A stretch of 64,000 bases of DNA from Membranipora membranacea (GCA_914767715.1 OU612072.1:17794001-17858000), one strand, 5' to 3'. Positions 13,373-25,922 are shown, counted from the stretch's first letter. Numbers and translations: made by a program. Notes: generated from the sequence alone by a model not told the origin.

Positions 13373-16300
13373 TTACTTCATAACGGGCATGGCTACTGAA
13401 GCCTTAGTGGAGGTCGTATCCTCCTCTCTCCACAGCTGGGTGACTGTCTTGAGCTGAGTGTAAAACTGAATACCCTGTAAATAATTATATAAAACTTTGT
13501 TTAAGATCGGTAGTATATTAGATTGAGTTTACTCCAAACTGTCCGCATCTTGGGTGGCTTTCATTCTACCGCCAGGTCGCTGGACTCTCCAAAAGCACGC
13601 AAATTGGATGCATTAGGTAATCAGCATATAAAGAATTATCTGTAACATATGTTTATGGACCGACAGCAGTATCATAAATTACACTGGGCATTCCAGAATG
13701 ATACAAAAAGTCTGTTTCTTTCGTAATCACTTTAATAAAACTGTGGATGCAACTTACGGCTTTTCCGTAGAAGTTTAGATCGCCTCTGAAGGATCCTCGA
13801 GATCCGGTGAATGAGAACATGGGTAGAGGTACTGGGATAGGTACATTCACTCCGACCTGTAAACAGTATATATCACTCAGTAACTAACTGATAACTGGTA
13901 AACCATAGTCAGAAAGCATCTTATAACTAGCTTACATATTACAATATTTAGCATTATCACTAAACTTGTCGGGCAGGACACAAAATCATCTGCAGGCCCA
14001 AGCATAGGGCTATAAAACCAAACACGAGTAAGTTTGTATATCTGTTGTGGGTAACAGAGTAACTGAAGGGTAGTCTTATCAAGTGATATACTATTGCATG
14101 TATATCTCTGAATAATAAAGTTTCAATTAGTAGGAGAACCATCACAAGGAATTTGGCGTGACGACCCGTGTTCAATTTTACTAATAAGGAGAGGGTACAT
14201 ATTAGATACAACTACTAACTTCACTCTAACGATCAGAGATACACATGTTAATAGTGTAATCTCGATGTCATTGTGGCGCACGCCTCCATCTCCCAACCTT
14301 GACCTTACCTGTCCAGCTTTGACCTGATGTGTGAACTTTCTAGCTGTGGCTCCGTTAGTAGTAAAGATGGCCGTGCCGTTACCGTAGCGATTATTGTTGA
14401 TAAGATCGAGTGCCTCATCCAGAGTATCAACTTCTAATGAGACTAAAACTGGAGCAAATATCTCCTCCTGATAACACTCCATGTGTGGCTGCATCAAATA
14501 TAAATAAGTCACGGCATAATTATGACTATCATAAGCCAAAGAGACTATAACTTCAATGATTCTCATCAACTTACGGTACAATGGATTATCACAAAAAAGC
14601 AGGATTATTCCCACTGCACTCCGTGACAGGTAATACACTAGCTATGTCACTAGCTATGTGACAAGGCTAGCAATACACTGTAACTGTTAAAAGTCTGAGA
14701 ACTATCTCTGGACAGAATGTTATAAAAGACATAGCCTGAGAAGTCATTCCCCTACCTGCACTTTTGAGATGATAGTTGGTCCGAAGAAGTTACCCTTCTC
14801 ATACCCAGGTACTACAGCGTCACGCCCGTCTAGTATAAGCTCCGCCCCTTGGTCTACACCACTCTGTACGAGGTCGATAGCTCTCTGTTTAGCTGCAGGG
14901 GAGATCATTGGTCCTATATCCGCTCCTGGCTGATCTCCTATATAGATACAACACAATTATAACTATGTTATACATGATAAGGCGAGCAGACATACCTGTA
15001 TCTGAACTTCATATTATTTGACAGTCATAGAGAATCACTGCTACAAGGTAGGGATGTCCCTGAAGAGGCTCATCGCTGGCTTCTGACTGAATGGCTGATT
15101 AAAATTACCCTGTTGGTCATCGAAACTTTAAAATTGGTCTTGAGATACAAACATGAGTATCTAATCAACTAGGTCAGAGTTTGATTTTTCACACCCAGTG
15201 ACTAACCAGCGTTGAGTTTAAGTTTATTTGCTCGCTCGATGATCTCAGGTATCCACTCCTTAGATTCTCCGACGAAGACAGCAGTACTGAGAGCCATACA
15301 TCTCTGTCCTGCAGCTCCAAACGCTGCTCCTGTTAGAGCGTTCAGAGTCGCCTCCTTATTAGCATCAGGCATAATCACTCCATGGTTCTTAGCTCCCTGT
15401 ATGAATATTAGTATCACCCAAATAAGAAATTCTTGTAGTTGTTAAATATCCAAGGTCTATCTCAATCCAATGACTGGGAAATATAGTTGCCTAAAGCTTG
15501 CAAGTGTTAGTTCTAGTTTGATCCAAATTGTCAGCAGTCCGGTCATTTCCATTCTACTGGTGAGCCAGCAGCGGCGCAAACCATAAATGTAGGCAAATAA
15601 TTGGATTATGCTTGATCTAGGCGGGCACTGCATTTGTCGCGAACAGTCGACCCAGTTTGTAGGGGGGTTGGAGCACACTCAAGTCAACAATACAGTAGAT
15701 AATCCTACAGCAGACACACCCACCATATTAGACTGTACACGTTTGCCATTAAGCGCTCCTCTCTCATAGATATGCTGTCCAGCTCTATCTGATCCGACGA
15801 ATGAGATCGCCTGAATATCGGCATCATCACAGATAAAGTTTACAGCTACAAACAAATACCACACATTAGACATATTCATTGAAATACACTAGTATTATAT
15901 CTTAACTCTAGATGAAGGGCACAGCAAAACACAAATCTGCACAGATAAAGTAACTGGAGATGTTTTGTAAAAGCAATTATGGCGATGACTCTCGGTACAG
16001 GCCTGCACATAAAACCAGAGTGTATTATAAAGAATATTTTAATATAGATATCTACATATAGATACATCTATATATTATGTATAAATATATCTAGGCTATA
16101 TGTGTTCACAAATAGGTTAAAACTGAACAGCAATAAAACCTCATCAGTCAACAGTCCTATTTATTTCTAGATCACTTACAGTGTTACGGGCGTCTTATAT
16201 AAGTTAGTTACTAGACAAAGAGAGTGCCCTTCATTTGGTTCTTACCCATCATGCTAACATACCTGGCTCGTATTATGACAAAATCATAAAAGATGGTATC

Positions 16301-19300
16301 GAACCGACTGGTCTCATGGGTCTGACTGACAAATGGTTCATCCAGGGAGAGTGGGAAATTTAGTATGCACATGACAATTAAGAGTTGCCCACTCTCTGAA
16401 GTGATAGTTCAGAGAGTGGGTAACTCCTAATTGTATCACACAGAATCTTCCTACAATGAGTTCAGGGATCATAAGATATTTTATTACCATCTGTTGCTCC
16501 ATGGAATACATTAACAACACCAGGAGGAAATCCAGCCTCCTTAGCCAGCTCACATAGTATCATAGTGGCTCCTGGGTCACGCTCTGATGGCTTTACTACC
16601 ATAGTATTACCGCATACAGTAGCCATTGGGAACATCTATACAATATAACATTATACACCATTAGCTGCACACATTGAGGCCCAATCAGCTCACAGCACAG
16701 GTTGAAAGGGAAATGTTAACGTTTCCATTCATCTATCGTGAATTAACCTAAACATGAATACTCAGTGAGAGATGTGTAATCATCATAACTCGTGCTGATG
16801 AAACATGATCAGCACAAGATTTTGATGATCTCACATGGATGTGACATCGTCAGAACTGGTGCTCATAATAATATGAGCTCAAGATCTGATGATCTCACTT
16901 ATGATGTCACAAGTACATGTGAGTGTGACCCTCAGTTCATTGGTGTGACATCATCAGAGCTTGTGCTCATATGCGATAATCAGTATTGTGTAATATAAGT
17001 TACCCATAGAGGAATCATAGCAGGAAAATTAAATGGACAGATTCCAGCGGTTACTCCTAGTGGTTCTCTGTATGAGTGTATATCCATATCTTTAGCTACA
17101 TTAGCTGCTGTCTCTCCCAGACTTAGTGATGTTATACTACAGGCGTGCTCCACCACCTCTATATCAATAATATAACATTATTATTTATTATTATATCATA
17201 ATATAGAATATGCACAACATTTGGAATGATGAATTGTTGCTGACAACAAATGTACACAGTCAGTATATTATATTAGCACATCTCAATCCGAGTATCTTGA
17301 TTCCCCAACAAGATCAGATTATTGCTGATGTGTGTTCTAGATTGACTGGTTTACACAGGGATTCTGTGTTAGAGTTACATTGAGGGTAGCCATCGATTTG
17401 CTCTATTTAGATTAAAATGAGCGGGATAAAATTACTTGTGGGGCTTTTGAGTCTCAGAATTGAGTTTGAGCTGTGATGTCCTAAAAGTGGAGACGGCATT
17501 CCGATTATTATTCATAGCTCATGATAGGCTTTCCCTTCACGTTGTTTATAATAATACATACACACATAGGCCTACATATACATGGGTATTTATAAGGTTC
17601 AGACCAGAGGAGAGTGCAGGCATACTCACGTAATCCTCTCATTACATCTCCCTCAGCATCGACCAGAGTCTTTCCTTGTTCTAGTGTAATATTAGCTGCT
17701 ATTCTTTTCTAAAATCATAATATGAATGCATATAACATGATATATGACAAAAACATAGCAATGATATAAGCATATATAACTTATACCAGTATATACTCAC
17801 ACAAAACAACTATGATGAGAACATGTATAACGGGTGGTCACGCCTGAGGGGTGCATCTCAATATATTTTTGACAAGATAATCTAGACTAATTTTATTGGG
17901 TAAAATAGCCAGAGCAAGGAGTTGGTACTTTTCCCTTAAAGCTGCACCGCTAACAGTTACAACTGTATGGTACATCAATATTGTCTAATGTGGCAAGAGT
18001 CACTTCTACATGACTGTACAAGAGATAGTAGCTATCACAATTTGTCAGGGATACATTGGGATACAATATACCCGTTAAGACTTGAAAACCCTGCTGTGTC
18101 TTTGCATCACCTTATCTAAGATTACCGTGCTTGTTTGACCAGAGTGCTGCTAACTCCATAATATCACAGAGTAAGGATATATCCTTACTCTGTGATAATA
18201 TATAGAATACCATGGTAACGATGGCTGTGTATATATAGAGTGTCAATGTTAAAATAAACAAATCTCTTCCCTGCCATATTTTCAGGTGCGCCACTGTGTA
18301 TGACAGCTATGTGTGTGTGTGTGACAGCTTCACATTGTTTAAAGCCACCTGACCTATGCTGTCACAGTGACCAAATAGGGAGTTCATTGCAGTGATTAAG
18401 TTGACCAGCAGATTATTGAATCCAATCCCTCATCAAGCATTTTAGAAGTATGATGATGGCAGTCAGACTACATTCACATGTACTGGTTAACTGAGGTGCA
18501 CTCCGTTTATACTGTACAGAAACTTGGTCAATGGGCCTGCAACTAATTAAAAGGCTTTATCTTATTAGACTGATCTCCTTACCAGGTTAAATATCTATCC
18601 TTATCTAAGCTTCTTGGTTTTCCTGCTATCGAAAAACATTCTGTTGGTTTAGCTTGATATATTTGGTCCTGCTCAAATATCACCTACTGAAGTGACATCA
18701 GTAAGGACTAACTTTTTAATACTATCTGTTACATCAGTGTATCACAGGGTAAACAAGCAGCACCACTATTTTACACATCGGGGCTTAGGAGCTGCTGAAA
18801 TAAGAATATGAAGAGGATTTTTTTACACATACCAGATTTTTCCTGACAAGATCGGCATATCTGAACATGATCTGTTGCCTGGTGAGCACTGTAGTCTGAG
18901 ACCAACTCTTGAATGCCAGCGCAGACGAATCTACACAAGCCTGCATTTCTGCCTGCGTAGAGACTGGCACTCGCGTCACAACGTCATTGGTAGCCTGAGA
19001 AAAGGAAATTTACATCATTGACCTGCTCATATAATGGTGATGTGATTTCTCAGAAACAAGTCATAGGAATGGGTGTTTGATATCTAATATTTCATATGAA
19101 AAATTGGGTCAGCTGGTTGAGGGGAGCTCATGTAACCAAATTTACCCACGCAGCTCAATGACTGCTGCACTAAGCTACCTACAAGCCATTTCCAATAAGA
19201 TCATGAAATTCTAGCCAGTCTCATGTGTAGGACGGTTGTGGCAAAATTTGTGGCTAGCCAACATGAAGTCATCCCAAATCAGGCTGACCTAAACTCTAGC

Positions 19301-22279
19301 TAATATATACTCCTCTAGGAAAATAGGTCAGTTTTATATAAACTAACAATGACCTGTATCACCATAAACAGAGGGACAGAGCAGTCAAACTGCCCCATAC
19401 TCCTCACCCCTATCCTCACAGAGTGACAGGGCAGACCTTACTCATAGAGGGACAGGGCAGACCTTACTCACAGGGTGACAGGGCAGACCTTACTCATAGA
19501 GGGACAGGGCAGACCTTACTCACAGAGGGACAGGGCAGACCTTACTCACAGAGGGACAGGGCAGACCTTACTCACAGAGGGACAGGGCAGACCTTACTCA
19601 CAGGGTGACAGGGCAGACCTTACTCACAGAGAGACAGGGCAGACCTTACTCACAGGGTGACAGGGCAGACCTTACTCACAGAGTGACAGGGCAGACCTTA
19701 CTCACAGAGTGACAGGGCAGACCTTACTCACAGAGTGACAGGGCAGACCTTACTCATAGAGGGACAGGGCAGACCTTACTCACAGAGGGACAGGGCAGAC
19801 CTTACTCACAGGGTGACAGGGCAGACCTTACTCACAGGGTGACAGGGCAGACCTTACTCATAGAGGGACAGGGCAGACCTTACTCACAGAGGGACAGGGC
19901 AGACCTTACTCACAGAGGGACAGGGCAGACCTTACTCACAGGGTGACAGGGCAGACCTTACTCACAGAGAGACAGGGCAGACCTTACTCACAGGGTGACA
20001 GGGCAGACCTTACTCACAGAGTGACAGGGCAGACCTTACTCACAGAGTGACAGGGCAGACCTTACTCACAGAGTGACAGGGCAGACCTTACTCATAGAGG
20101 GACAGGGCAGACCTTACTCACAGAGGGACAGGGCAGACCTTACTCACAGGGTGACAGGGCAGACCTTACTCATAGAGGGACAGGGCAGACCTTACTCACA
20201 GAGGGACAGGGCAGACCTTACTCACAGAGTGACAGGGTAGACCTTACTCACAGAGGGACAGGGCAGACCTTACTCACAGGGTTGTGTAGATCGATCCAGT
20301 CTGAGGTTTTTGACTCAACAAACTCTCCATCCAGAAAGAGCTTTGTTGTTGCCTGCAAATACAGAAAATATCAGCATCAGTGAGGCATAACATCAGCGTA
20401 GCATAGCATCAGCACTTACTACTGGGGCCCTGGATTAACACTCAGTCATCATCATGCTATAATATAAACTCACAAATTAGCTCGGAATTTCTAACAATCA
20501 GAGTGACAAAATCCAGTTATATCCGGTTCGTCAGCAGAACTATACTAGCTAGCTATTTACAAATATGTCATCTTGTCACAGCAAGAGTCCCGAAATATTA
20601 TGTTATGTTTTTCGCTGGTAATAAAGCTGCATAATCAAAGTTATGTTTACAGCATATTGTAATTGCTGCACATATCCTACAGATTTGAGGCCTTGGTGGC
20701 CAAACCAGTAGTATTGTTGGGCCTGCACTGCACATACAGTTGTCATACATTTGTCCCTCTTACCAGAAATTGGTTCTTGCTTTTGAATTCTGGTCATTTA
20801 GAAAAAATCAGACCAAGCCCGTGTGACAGCATTAACCTGGGTCATGTTCGTGCTAGAGATTTTCAGATGGCACTGCATACCAATCATTGATACGACATTG
20901 CGTTCATGTATTTATACTTGTGTGTATTCTGGATGTGAAGGGATACCCGCAGAATTGAATCTAGAGAACCCAACAGATGGAGTATATATACCAAATACCA
21001 GTTATAGACAGACACCCAATAACTTTGTCGTGTTGTTGATTAAGGAAAAATAATTACTTAATTCATGTTAGCGAAGCCCGAAGCTTACATTCTGATGTAG
21101 ATTGCTATACTTACCACATTACGGCGCTGTGTGGTGGCAGAAGATACTCTACTGCCATTCAAAATCTGAAAATAAAAACAACTTATGAGAACAGGTTTCA
21201 TTTTTTTAGTAAACTTGACATGATTATTCATTAATAAGCAAACTGTGATACTTTAGTTTTGTCACTTGGCCCATCTCCTTGCTTGGCCCATTGGTGGTTT
21301 TATTTGTTACACAAACACCACTGGGTCTGATGACAAACACCACTGGGTCTGATGACAAGCCAAGGATTACTCACTTTATCTATCAAAATAAACAATAATA
21401 ACACAAAAATCAATCGCTAGCCTTCCAAATCAGCCATGTGATTTATTGAGCTCTCGTAGGTACATCCTGTACATTGTATGACTGTATATCCGAATCTTAC
21501 ATATGAGAGACAGTTATCGAGGAACCCTTCCGGGAAATCCAGTCTGGCAGCATTGCAGGTGACTGCCTAACATACTAATATGTAACTTGCTTGAGCTAAG
21601 AGTGTATGTCTTAGGAATGATTCATGTTGCAATCAGATTAGAATTAAGAACTCCACTTCTGCCCAAAACAACACAAAAAGAATGCATGTTTGAAAATCTT
21701 ACTCCTTGATGAATTCAAGGATTGGACTGAGGCACAATAATGGATAAGAATGTAAGTGTCCTCTTTAGTTGAATGCTTTAGGTGGTGGTGGTAGGTGGTG
21801 GTGGTAGGTGGTGGTGGTAGGTGGTGGTAGGTGGTGGTGGTGGTGATGGTGGTGGTGATGGTGGTAGTAGTAGGCCTAATAATGCACCACCAGAAAACTT
21901 GGAATCTAACAGTGCCCTGGGCCTTTGCAATCAACATAAGGCCATCCAAGTGCAAGTGTAATTAACAATTAACCCAAAGTTAGGAAATACAGAAGTCCTA
22001 ATAAAATGTTAAATATGATGAGAAAAAACAATTCAACGAATCGAAAAAAACAGATATAAGACAGGTACAGGCGAGGCAAGGAGTACTCCTTGGTACAGGT
22101 GAGGTATAACTGAGGTATAATAATTATAATAATAATAATGAATAAATAATTAAATTATGATTGAAAACTTTAATTAATCAATAAAACATTTATATAATAA
22201 GGTTTATCTCCGTAATGATTTGCCTAACATGTAGCCTACATACCTGTCTACAAAAGCTTGACCTCAACATGCCAGCCAT
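13373..22279 (-). CDS. ALDH6A1: ALDH6A1, methylmalonate-semialdehyde dehydrogenase (13 exons, complete)
   Basis: CoA-acylating mitochondrial dehydrogenase of valine and thymine breakdown, converting malonate/methylmalonate semialdehydes to acetyl/propionyl-CoA. Minus-strand exons: 22279-22244, 21165-21115, 20352-20278, 18994-18833, 17708-17630, 17158-17004, 16635-16488, 15845-15724, 15396-15207, 14937-14756, 14488-14309, 13856-13758, 13474-13373. They total 1581 nt (526 aa plus stop; human 535 aa) and every junction is GT-AG and in phase. Residues 1-29, on two tiny exons starting [12 protein letters not shown], form a likely mitochondrial presequence. Mature-protein matches include [50 protein letters not shown] and [19 protein letters not shown]. 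Catalytic Cys is residue 309 in [11 protein letters not shown]. The first intron spans about 1.1 kb with repeats. Intron 3, from exon 3 (20352-20278) to exon 4, opens with a 26-bp minisatellite built on its splice donor. The gene is head to head with LIN52. Confidence 0.97.
16373..16436. repeat. Hairpin with 27-bp arms in ALDH6A1 intron
   Basis: The arms share the core TTCAGAGAGTGGG and its complement, extending outward to ACAATTA and TAATTGT. They are separated by a 7-bp loop. The structure is MITE-like but very small. Confidence 0.65.
18159..18203. repeat. Near-perfect palindrome in ALDH6A1 intron
   Basis: The palindrome is centred near 18179/18180 with the core GTAAGGATATATCCTTAC. Arms of about 18 bp are exact and continue with one or two mismatches. 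There is almost no loop, so this would form a tight hairpin or cruciform. Confidence 0.75.
19411..20280. repeat. 26-bp minisatellite made from an ALDH6A1 5' splice site, about 33 copies
   Basis: About 33 tandem copies of a 26-bp unit, on the plus strand GACAGGGCAGACCTTACTCA plus a variable six-base block (CAGAGG, CAGGGT, CAGAGT, CAGAGA, TAGAGG). On the transcribed minus strand every unit contains TGTGAGTAAGGTCTGCC. The array abuts the 3' end of ALDH6A1 exon 3 at 20278, whose own junction reads AACCCT then GTGAGTAAGG. Units with CAGGGT recreate ACCCT before GTGAGT. The array therefore appears to have expanded from the exon-intron boundary itself. Confidence 0.95.
21312..21355. repeat. 22-bp unit duplicated in tandem
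   Basis: Two exact consecutive copies of a 22-bp unit containing AAACACCACTGGGTCTGATG lie in the first ALDH6A1 intron. Confidence 0.8.
21779..21873. repeat. GGT-rich simple repeat
   Basis: GGTGGTGGTA and GGT runs over about 95 bp in the first ALDH6A1 intron. It reads as poly-Thr/Pro on the minus strand, but this is simple-repeat translation, not a protein. Confidence 0.8.
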
Positions 22280-22597
22280 GTTAGAAGAAACTGGTTATAT
22301 ATGTGCAATAATTGCTGCAGAAGGAGAATAGTCAGTGTGCATAAGTTATGCAAAAATGCCAAATGAAACTAACTAGTCTCAAAAAAAGTAGGTTTGCTAT
22401 TTCTTTTTATTGCATTTTGGAGGCTAAATAAATTATACATCCTGTATAAATGATGGCTGAAAAGAATAGTGCGGGTATTTCAAAAGATATTTCAATCATA
22501 TAACCATTATTATATAAGTTTCCTATCATCAATGTATGATTTGTTTATGGTGAATAGAATAGGAGGCATTCACCTCACCCTCTGAGCTCTTATATCT

Positions 22598-23515
22598 GAT
22601 GTATGTATGTATGTATGTTTATATTTGGTCTCAATCTCTGAGAAAGAAATAAAACTGTCTCTGTAGGGTGCTCTGTAAAAATTATTAAAACTGTTGATTC
22701 TGTAAAAATAAATAAAATGATAAGACCATAAAAAAAAATACTATTACTTTTGGAAGACACTATTTAGGTATTTGATACATTCTGCTCTAAAACATTTGGC
22801 ACGGATCTGCACGCGGAACTTGACTGATTGATATCTGCCTGACGGCAGCTGGTTAAGACGGAGTAATGGTTCATCTTCGGTGGCAATCATACGGAGGCTC
22901 TTTACTTTCAGTATATTAGAGTAAAGGTCGTCTACGGGTGTGAACGTAAGTTCGCCTGATAGGTAACCTGCAGTTCTTATCACAGATTTTAACTTTTTCT
23001 TAGAGTCTGCGCTCAGATGACTATATAGCGCAACCAGGTGGTAGGTGATTACTGACTCTATGAAGGACATGTAGCAGGTCGTTATTAGTTTCTCAGTGAC
23101 ACCGAGATGGTATAGCTTGGCGATTATATGTAGCCCAATGAACTCCCTCTTCATTGTGTAGCCTTTGGCGAGCTTTCGCTGTAGTTTTCAAGGTGTTCAG
23201 AGTAAAATCCAGTTTGTTGGTAATAATGGTGCCTAAGTATGTAAATTGTTCTACCTGCTCAATTGAAGTATTGTTTACAAGCAGTTGTGGGTAGCTTGGG
23301 TTATCCCTTGCATTGCACATGACCATTTCTTTTGTTTTCTTTGCATTGAGTATTAGGTCATTATCCGCGCACCATGAGTTGATGGTATTAGTCATTGTTT
23401 GAAGTTCAGATGGCTGGTTTTCTGTCAACAATTCAATGATCACAGTGTCGTCGGCATACTTTACTAGTTTGATGTTGCTTGTTGATGGCATATCGACAAC
23501 ATAAAAGGAGAATAG
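22598..23515 (-). mobile_element. Non-LTR retrotransposon (LINE) reverse-transcriptase remnant with (ACAT)n tail
   Basis: The minus strand encodes KLVKYADDTVI, the reverse-transcriptase palm motif (YADD). It continues with NDLILNAKKTKEMVM and QFTYLGTIIT, then after a frameshift near 23150 with the C-terminal end to a stop at 22744. This is the standard C-terminal order of LINE pol. The 3' flank ends in an ACAT microsatellite at about 22598-22615. The copy is truncated 5' near 23515 and frameshifted, so it is dead. It sits in the space of about 1.9 kb between the ALDH6A1 start and LIN52 exon 1. Confidence 0.88.
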
Positions 23516-23671
23516 CAGTGATATGTTTCAATTCAAGTCATGATTGTTATGTAGTCCTTGGTCTTTTAATTTTGCATAAAATTATTAATTATTTCAGTAG
23601 AAATATAAGTAATAGTGATTATTTATAATAAATAGGCTTTTCAAGAAGTAAATTCATGCTTCACGCACTGT

Positions 23672-23814
23672 GGCCCTGACATATGCATCTGGAGTTAAAA
23701 GCATGCATAATTTGCCCATGTCCACTACCAATCATGATAATCATTTTCATGATACTGGACATGGGCAAATTATGCATGCTTGTAAGTAACTCCAGATGCC
23801 TGTATGGGCCCTGA
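23672..23814. mobile_element. Fold-back (MITE-like) element, arms about 60 bp
   Basis: Long inverted arms include GCATCTGGAGTTA and GCATGCATAATTTGCCCATG on the left with their complements on the right, around a loop of about 20-25 bp. The outer ends are CCCTGACAT and GTATGGGCC. The element lies about 360 bp upstream of LIN52 exon 1. No clear target duplication was found. Confidence 0.8.
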
Positions 23815-24174
23815 TTAGTTAGTGAGCAAGGAGTAAAATTATCCATGAAGCTAAGTTTGGCTCAATCATTTCTCCAGCTAATCAGCTTCAAAACAAATCT
23901 AAAACTGACCCTCCTGGAGCATCAGAACAATGAATTCCCTGGGAGAGGGAGTTCATTGATCAGAAGCTGTATAAGAGGCGTTGTACCATTTCAGCACATG
24001 CTCAGAGAGTCATCGTGCCAGGTTCACATCAGGATTCTCAATCAAGATATTGCATTTCTAACAAACAGTCCTACTGTAGTTCAAATCATTGGATCTGGAA
24101 CTGTTATAGTCAGACTTTTTCCACCTTAGAATTAGGAGCTGACCTCATTCAATGTTTTCACGCTGTTTTGGCAG

Positions 24175-25922
24175 GAGGAGACTCTGGCAGCGATTCAGAG
24201 ATGTTTAAACTGATAAGCTTAGAGAATTTAGAGGATCGAGCCTCACCAGAACTCTGGCCTGAACAAAGTAAGTGTTATTTAACTTGTTGGAAGTGGCGTG
24301 TAAAAAAGTATAAAATTAAGCCAATAAAATTTTATTTTGATCATCTATCAATAGATTCTGACCAACTTGTTATTAGTTTTCTGAGGGAACGAGTCCTGCT
24401 AGGTGTCTTGTTCCCAAACCATTTCCTTGTTGATGACATAATTGTTAAGTCATTTTGATTGTATAGAACTATCACCTGTGACATTTCTTAGACCAATACT
24501 ATAGTTGATGGACTGAACAAAACTCCACAAGACATATGGTTGAGTCAAAATGATAAATTCAAAGATTCAATACACTAGTATTCGTATCAATATAGGATAT
24601 GGATACAACTGATTCACCTCACTCTAATCAGTCATTGAGAGAATTTGATTAAATGTTGAGATATTTATTATTTTAGTGCCTGGTGTGAATGAGTACGCTG
24701 CCACAGTAAGTAATGGTAGCCATACACTAACATAATACGCCTCAGTATAGAGAGAGAGCACTAAGCACTTACCTTCCTGAGGCCCCCCACACCTTCCTGA
24801 GGCCCCCCCCCCACCTTCCTGAGGCCCCCCACACCTTATACTATGTTTTGCCTAAAAGAAACCAGAAAGTAATAAATTTGAGCAAATTTTCCTTCGTCAT
24901 AGTCTTTCTCTGCTCATTATGTCGCACTGTCAAGTGATCTCCACATAACCGCTCCATAAGAGAGTTTAGGGAACTCCCAAAACTTAATTGACTGATCAAT
25001 TCTATCATGTTAATGTTGTTTGAGTTATCTTCTTCTTTATAATGAGAAGACCATCCACGCTTATTAGCTAGCTGTGTTGTATCAGATAAGAGATAAGTTC
25101 AAAGTCCTTGGCTCTCACCACTCTGCCTATGGAATGGTATACACATTGTTTGTGCCCAAACCCACTAACTACAAATAATTTTTGCTTCTCAGACTTTCTC
25201 TAGTGGATCTTCAGCGGCCAGTAAACCAAAATGGATGAAAGACTTAGAAGCAGATGATATTACCATGGTACAGGAGCTGGGCAGCCTCACACCCTCCCAA
25301 CTATTAGACAAAATCAGACAGTTACAGAACTTGGCCTATCAGCTTGGTTTAGAGGAAGGTGAGTATTCTGTATTACATAGCCTCAGAACCTTATGACACT
25401 AGGAGAATGTGGGTGTCAGATGTAGTAGTCACACCCTCCCAACATTAACATCATGAATCCTTAAACAGATATCCTGTCTATTGTCTGTCTGTTATTAGCA
25501 GACAAGATGCTATTTCCTTTTTGTCAACTAAGCATATTCCTTTTGACTTGATACCCGCTGGCGGACCCTCCCTGATCTTACCTCTAGATTATTACCTTAC
25601 CATTGCAACAGTATGTCTACAAAGTCTACGCCTGCCCTGTATTACTATCACACTTGATCACCAATCAATCAGAACAATTATTAAACCCAAATTTATATTA
25701 TAGCCAAGCGTGACAGCAGGTTCCAGGCTATCAAACACCAATCAAACCATATAAAACCTTGGCTAATAAATACCTTAGACTTTGAAACATCGATGAAGGA
25801 TGCTTTGAACCCTAAAACTTTTAGTAGTATCTTGTTTTAATTTGTATTTTTTAGCCAGAGAAATGACACGAGGAAAGTTCCTCAATATCTTACAGAGGCC
25901 ACGTCAGGGTCTCGGAGGCTGA
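24175..25922 (+). CDS. LIN52: LIN52, MuvB core / DREAM complex subunit (4 exons)
   Basis: Small subunit of the MuvB core that links LIN9/LIN54/LIN37/RBBP4 to p107/p130 (quiescence) or B-Myb (mitosis) in the nucleus. Exons 24175-24267, 24677-24705, 25193-25358 and 25855-25922 join in phase. The match to human LIN52 is strong: EDRASPELWPEQ then MPGVNEYAAT, KPKWMKDLEADDI, QELGSLTPSQLLDKI, LQNLAYQLGLEEAREMTRGK and FLNILQRP. The pocket-protein motif LxSxE is present as LISLE. The Ser of RASP corresponds to human Ser28, the DYRK1A site. The first ATG in this frame is 24201, directly before FKLISLE. The exon is open 5' of it to an acceptor at 24174, so a short upstream coding or 5'-UTR exon is likely. 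From 24201 the protein is about 110 aa; human LIN52 is 116 aa. Confidence 0.96.
24773..24838. repeat. C-rich tandem repeat, three copies
   Basis: Three copies of a unit reading ACCTTCCTGAGGCCCCCCAC, with variable C-run length, in LIN52 intron 2. Confidence 0.85.

Noticed and set aside
19423-19660. Repetitive open frames (MTGQTLL... type) in the 26-bp array
   Set aside because: They are translations of a minisatellite whose period is not a multiple of three; all three frames cycle through the same peptide.
21644-21955. Thr/His-rich minus-strand frame
   Set aside because: It is a translation of a GGT simple repeat inside an ALDH6A1 intron.
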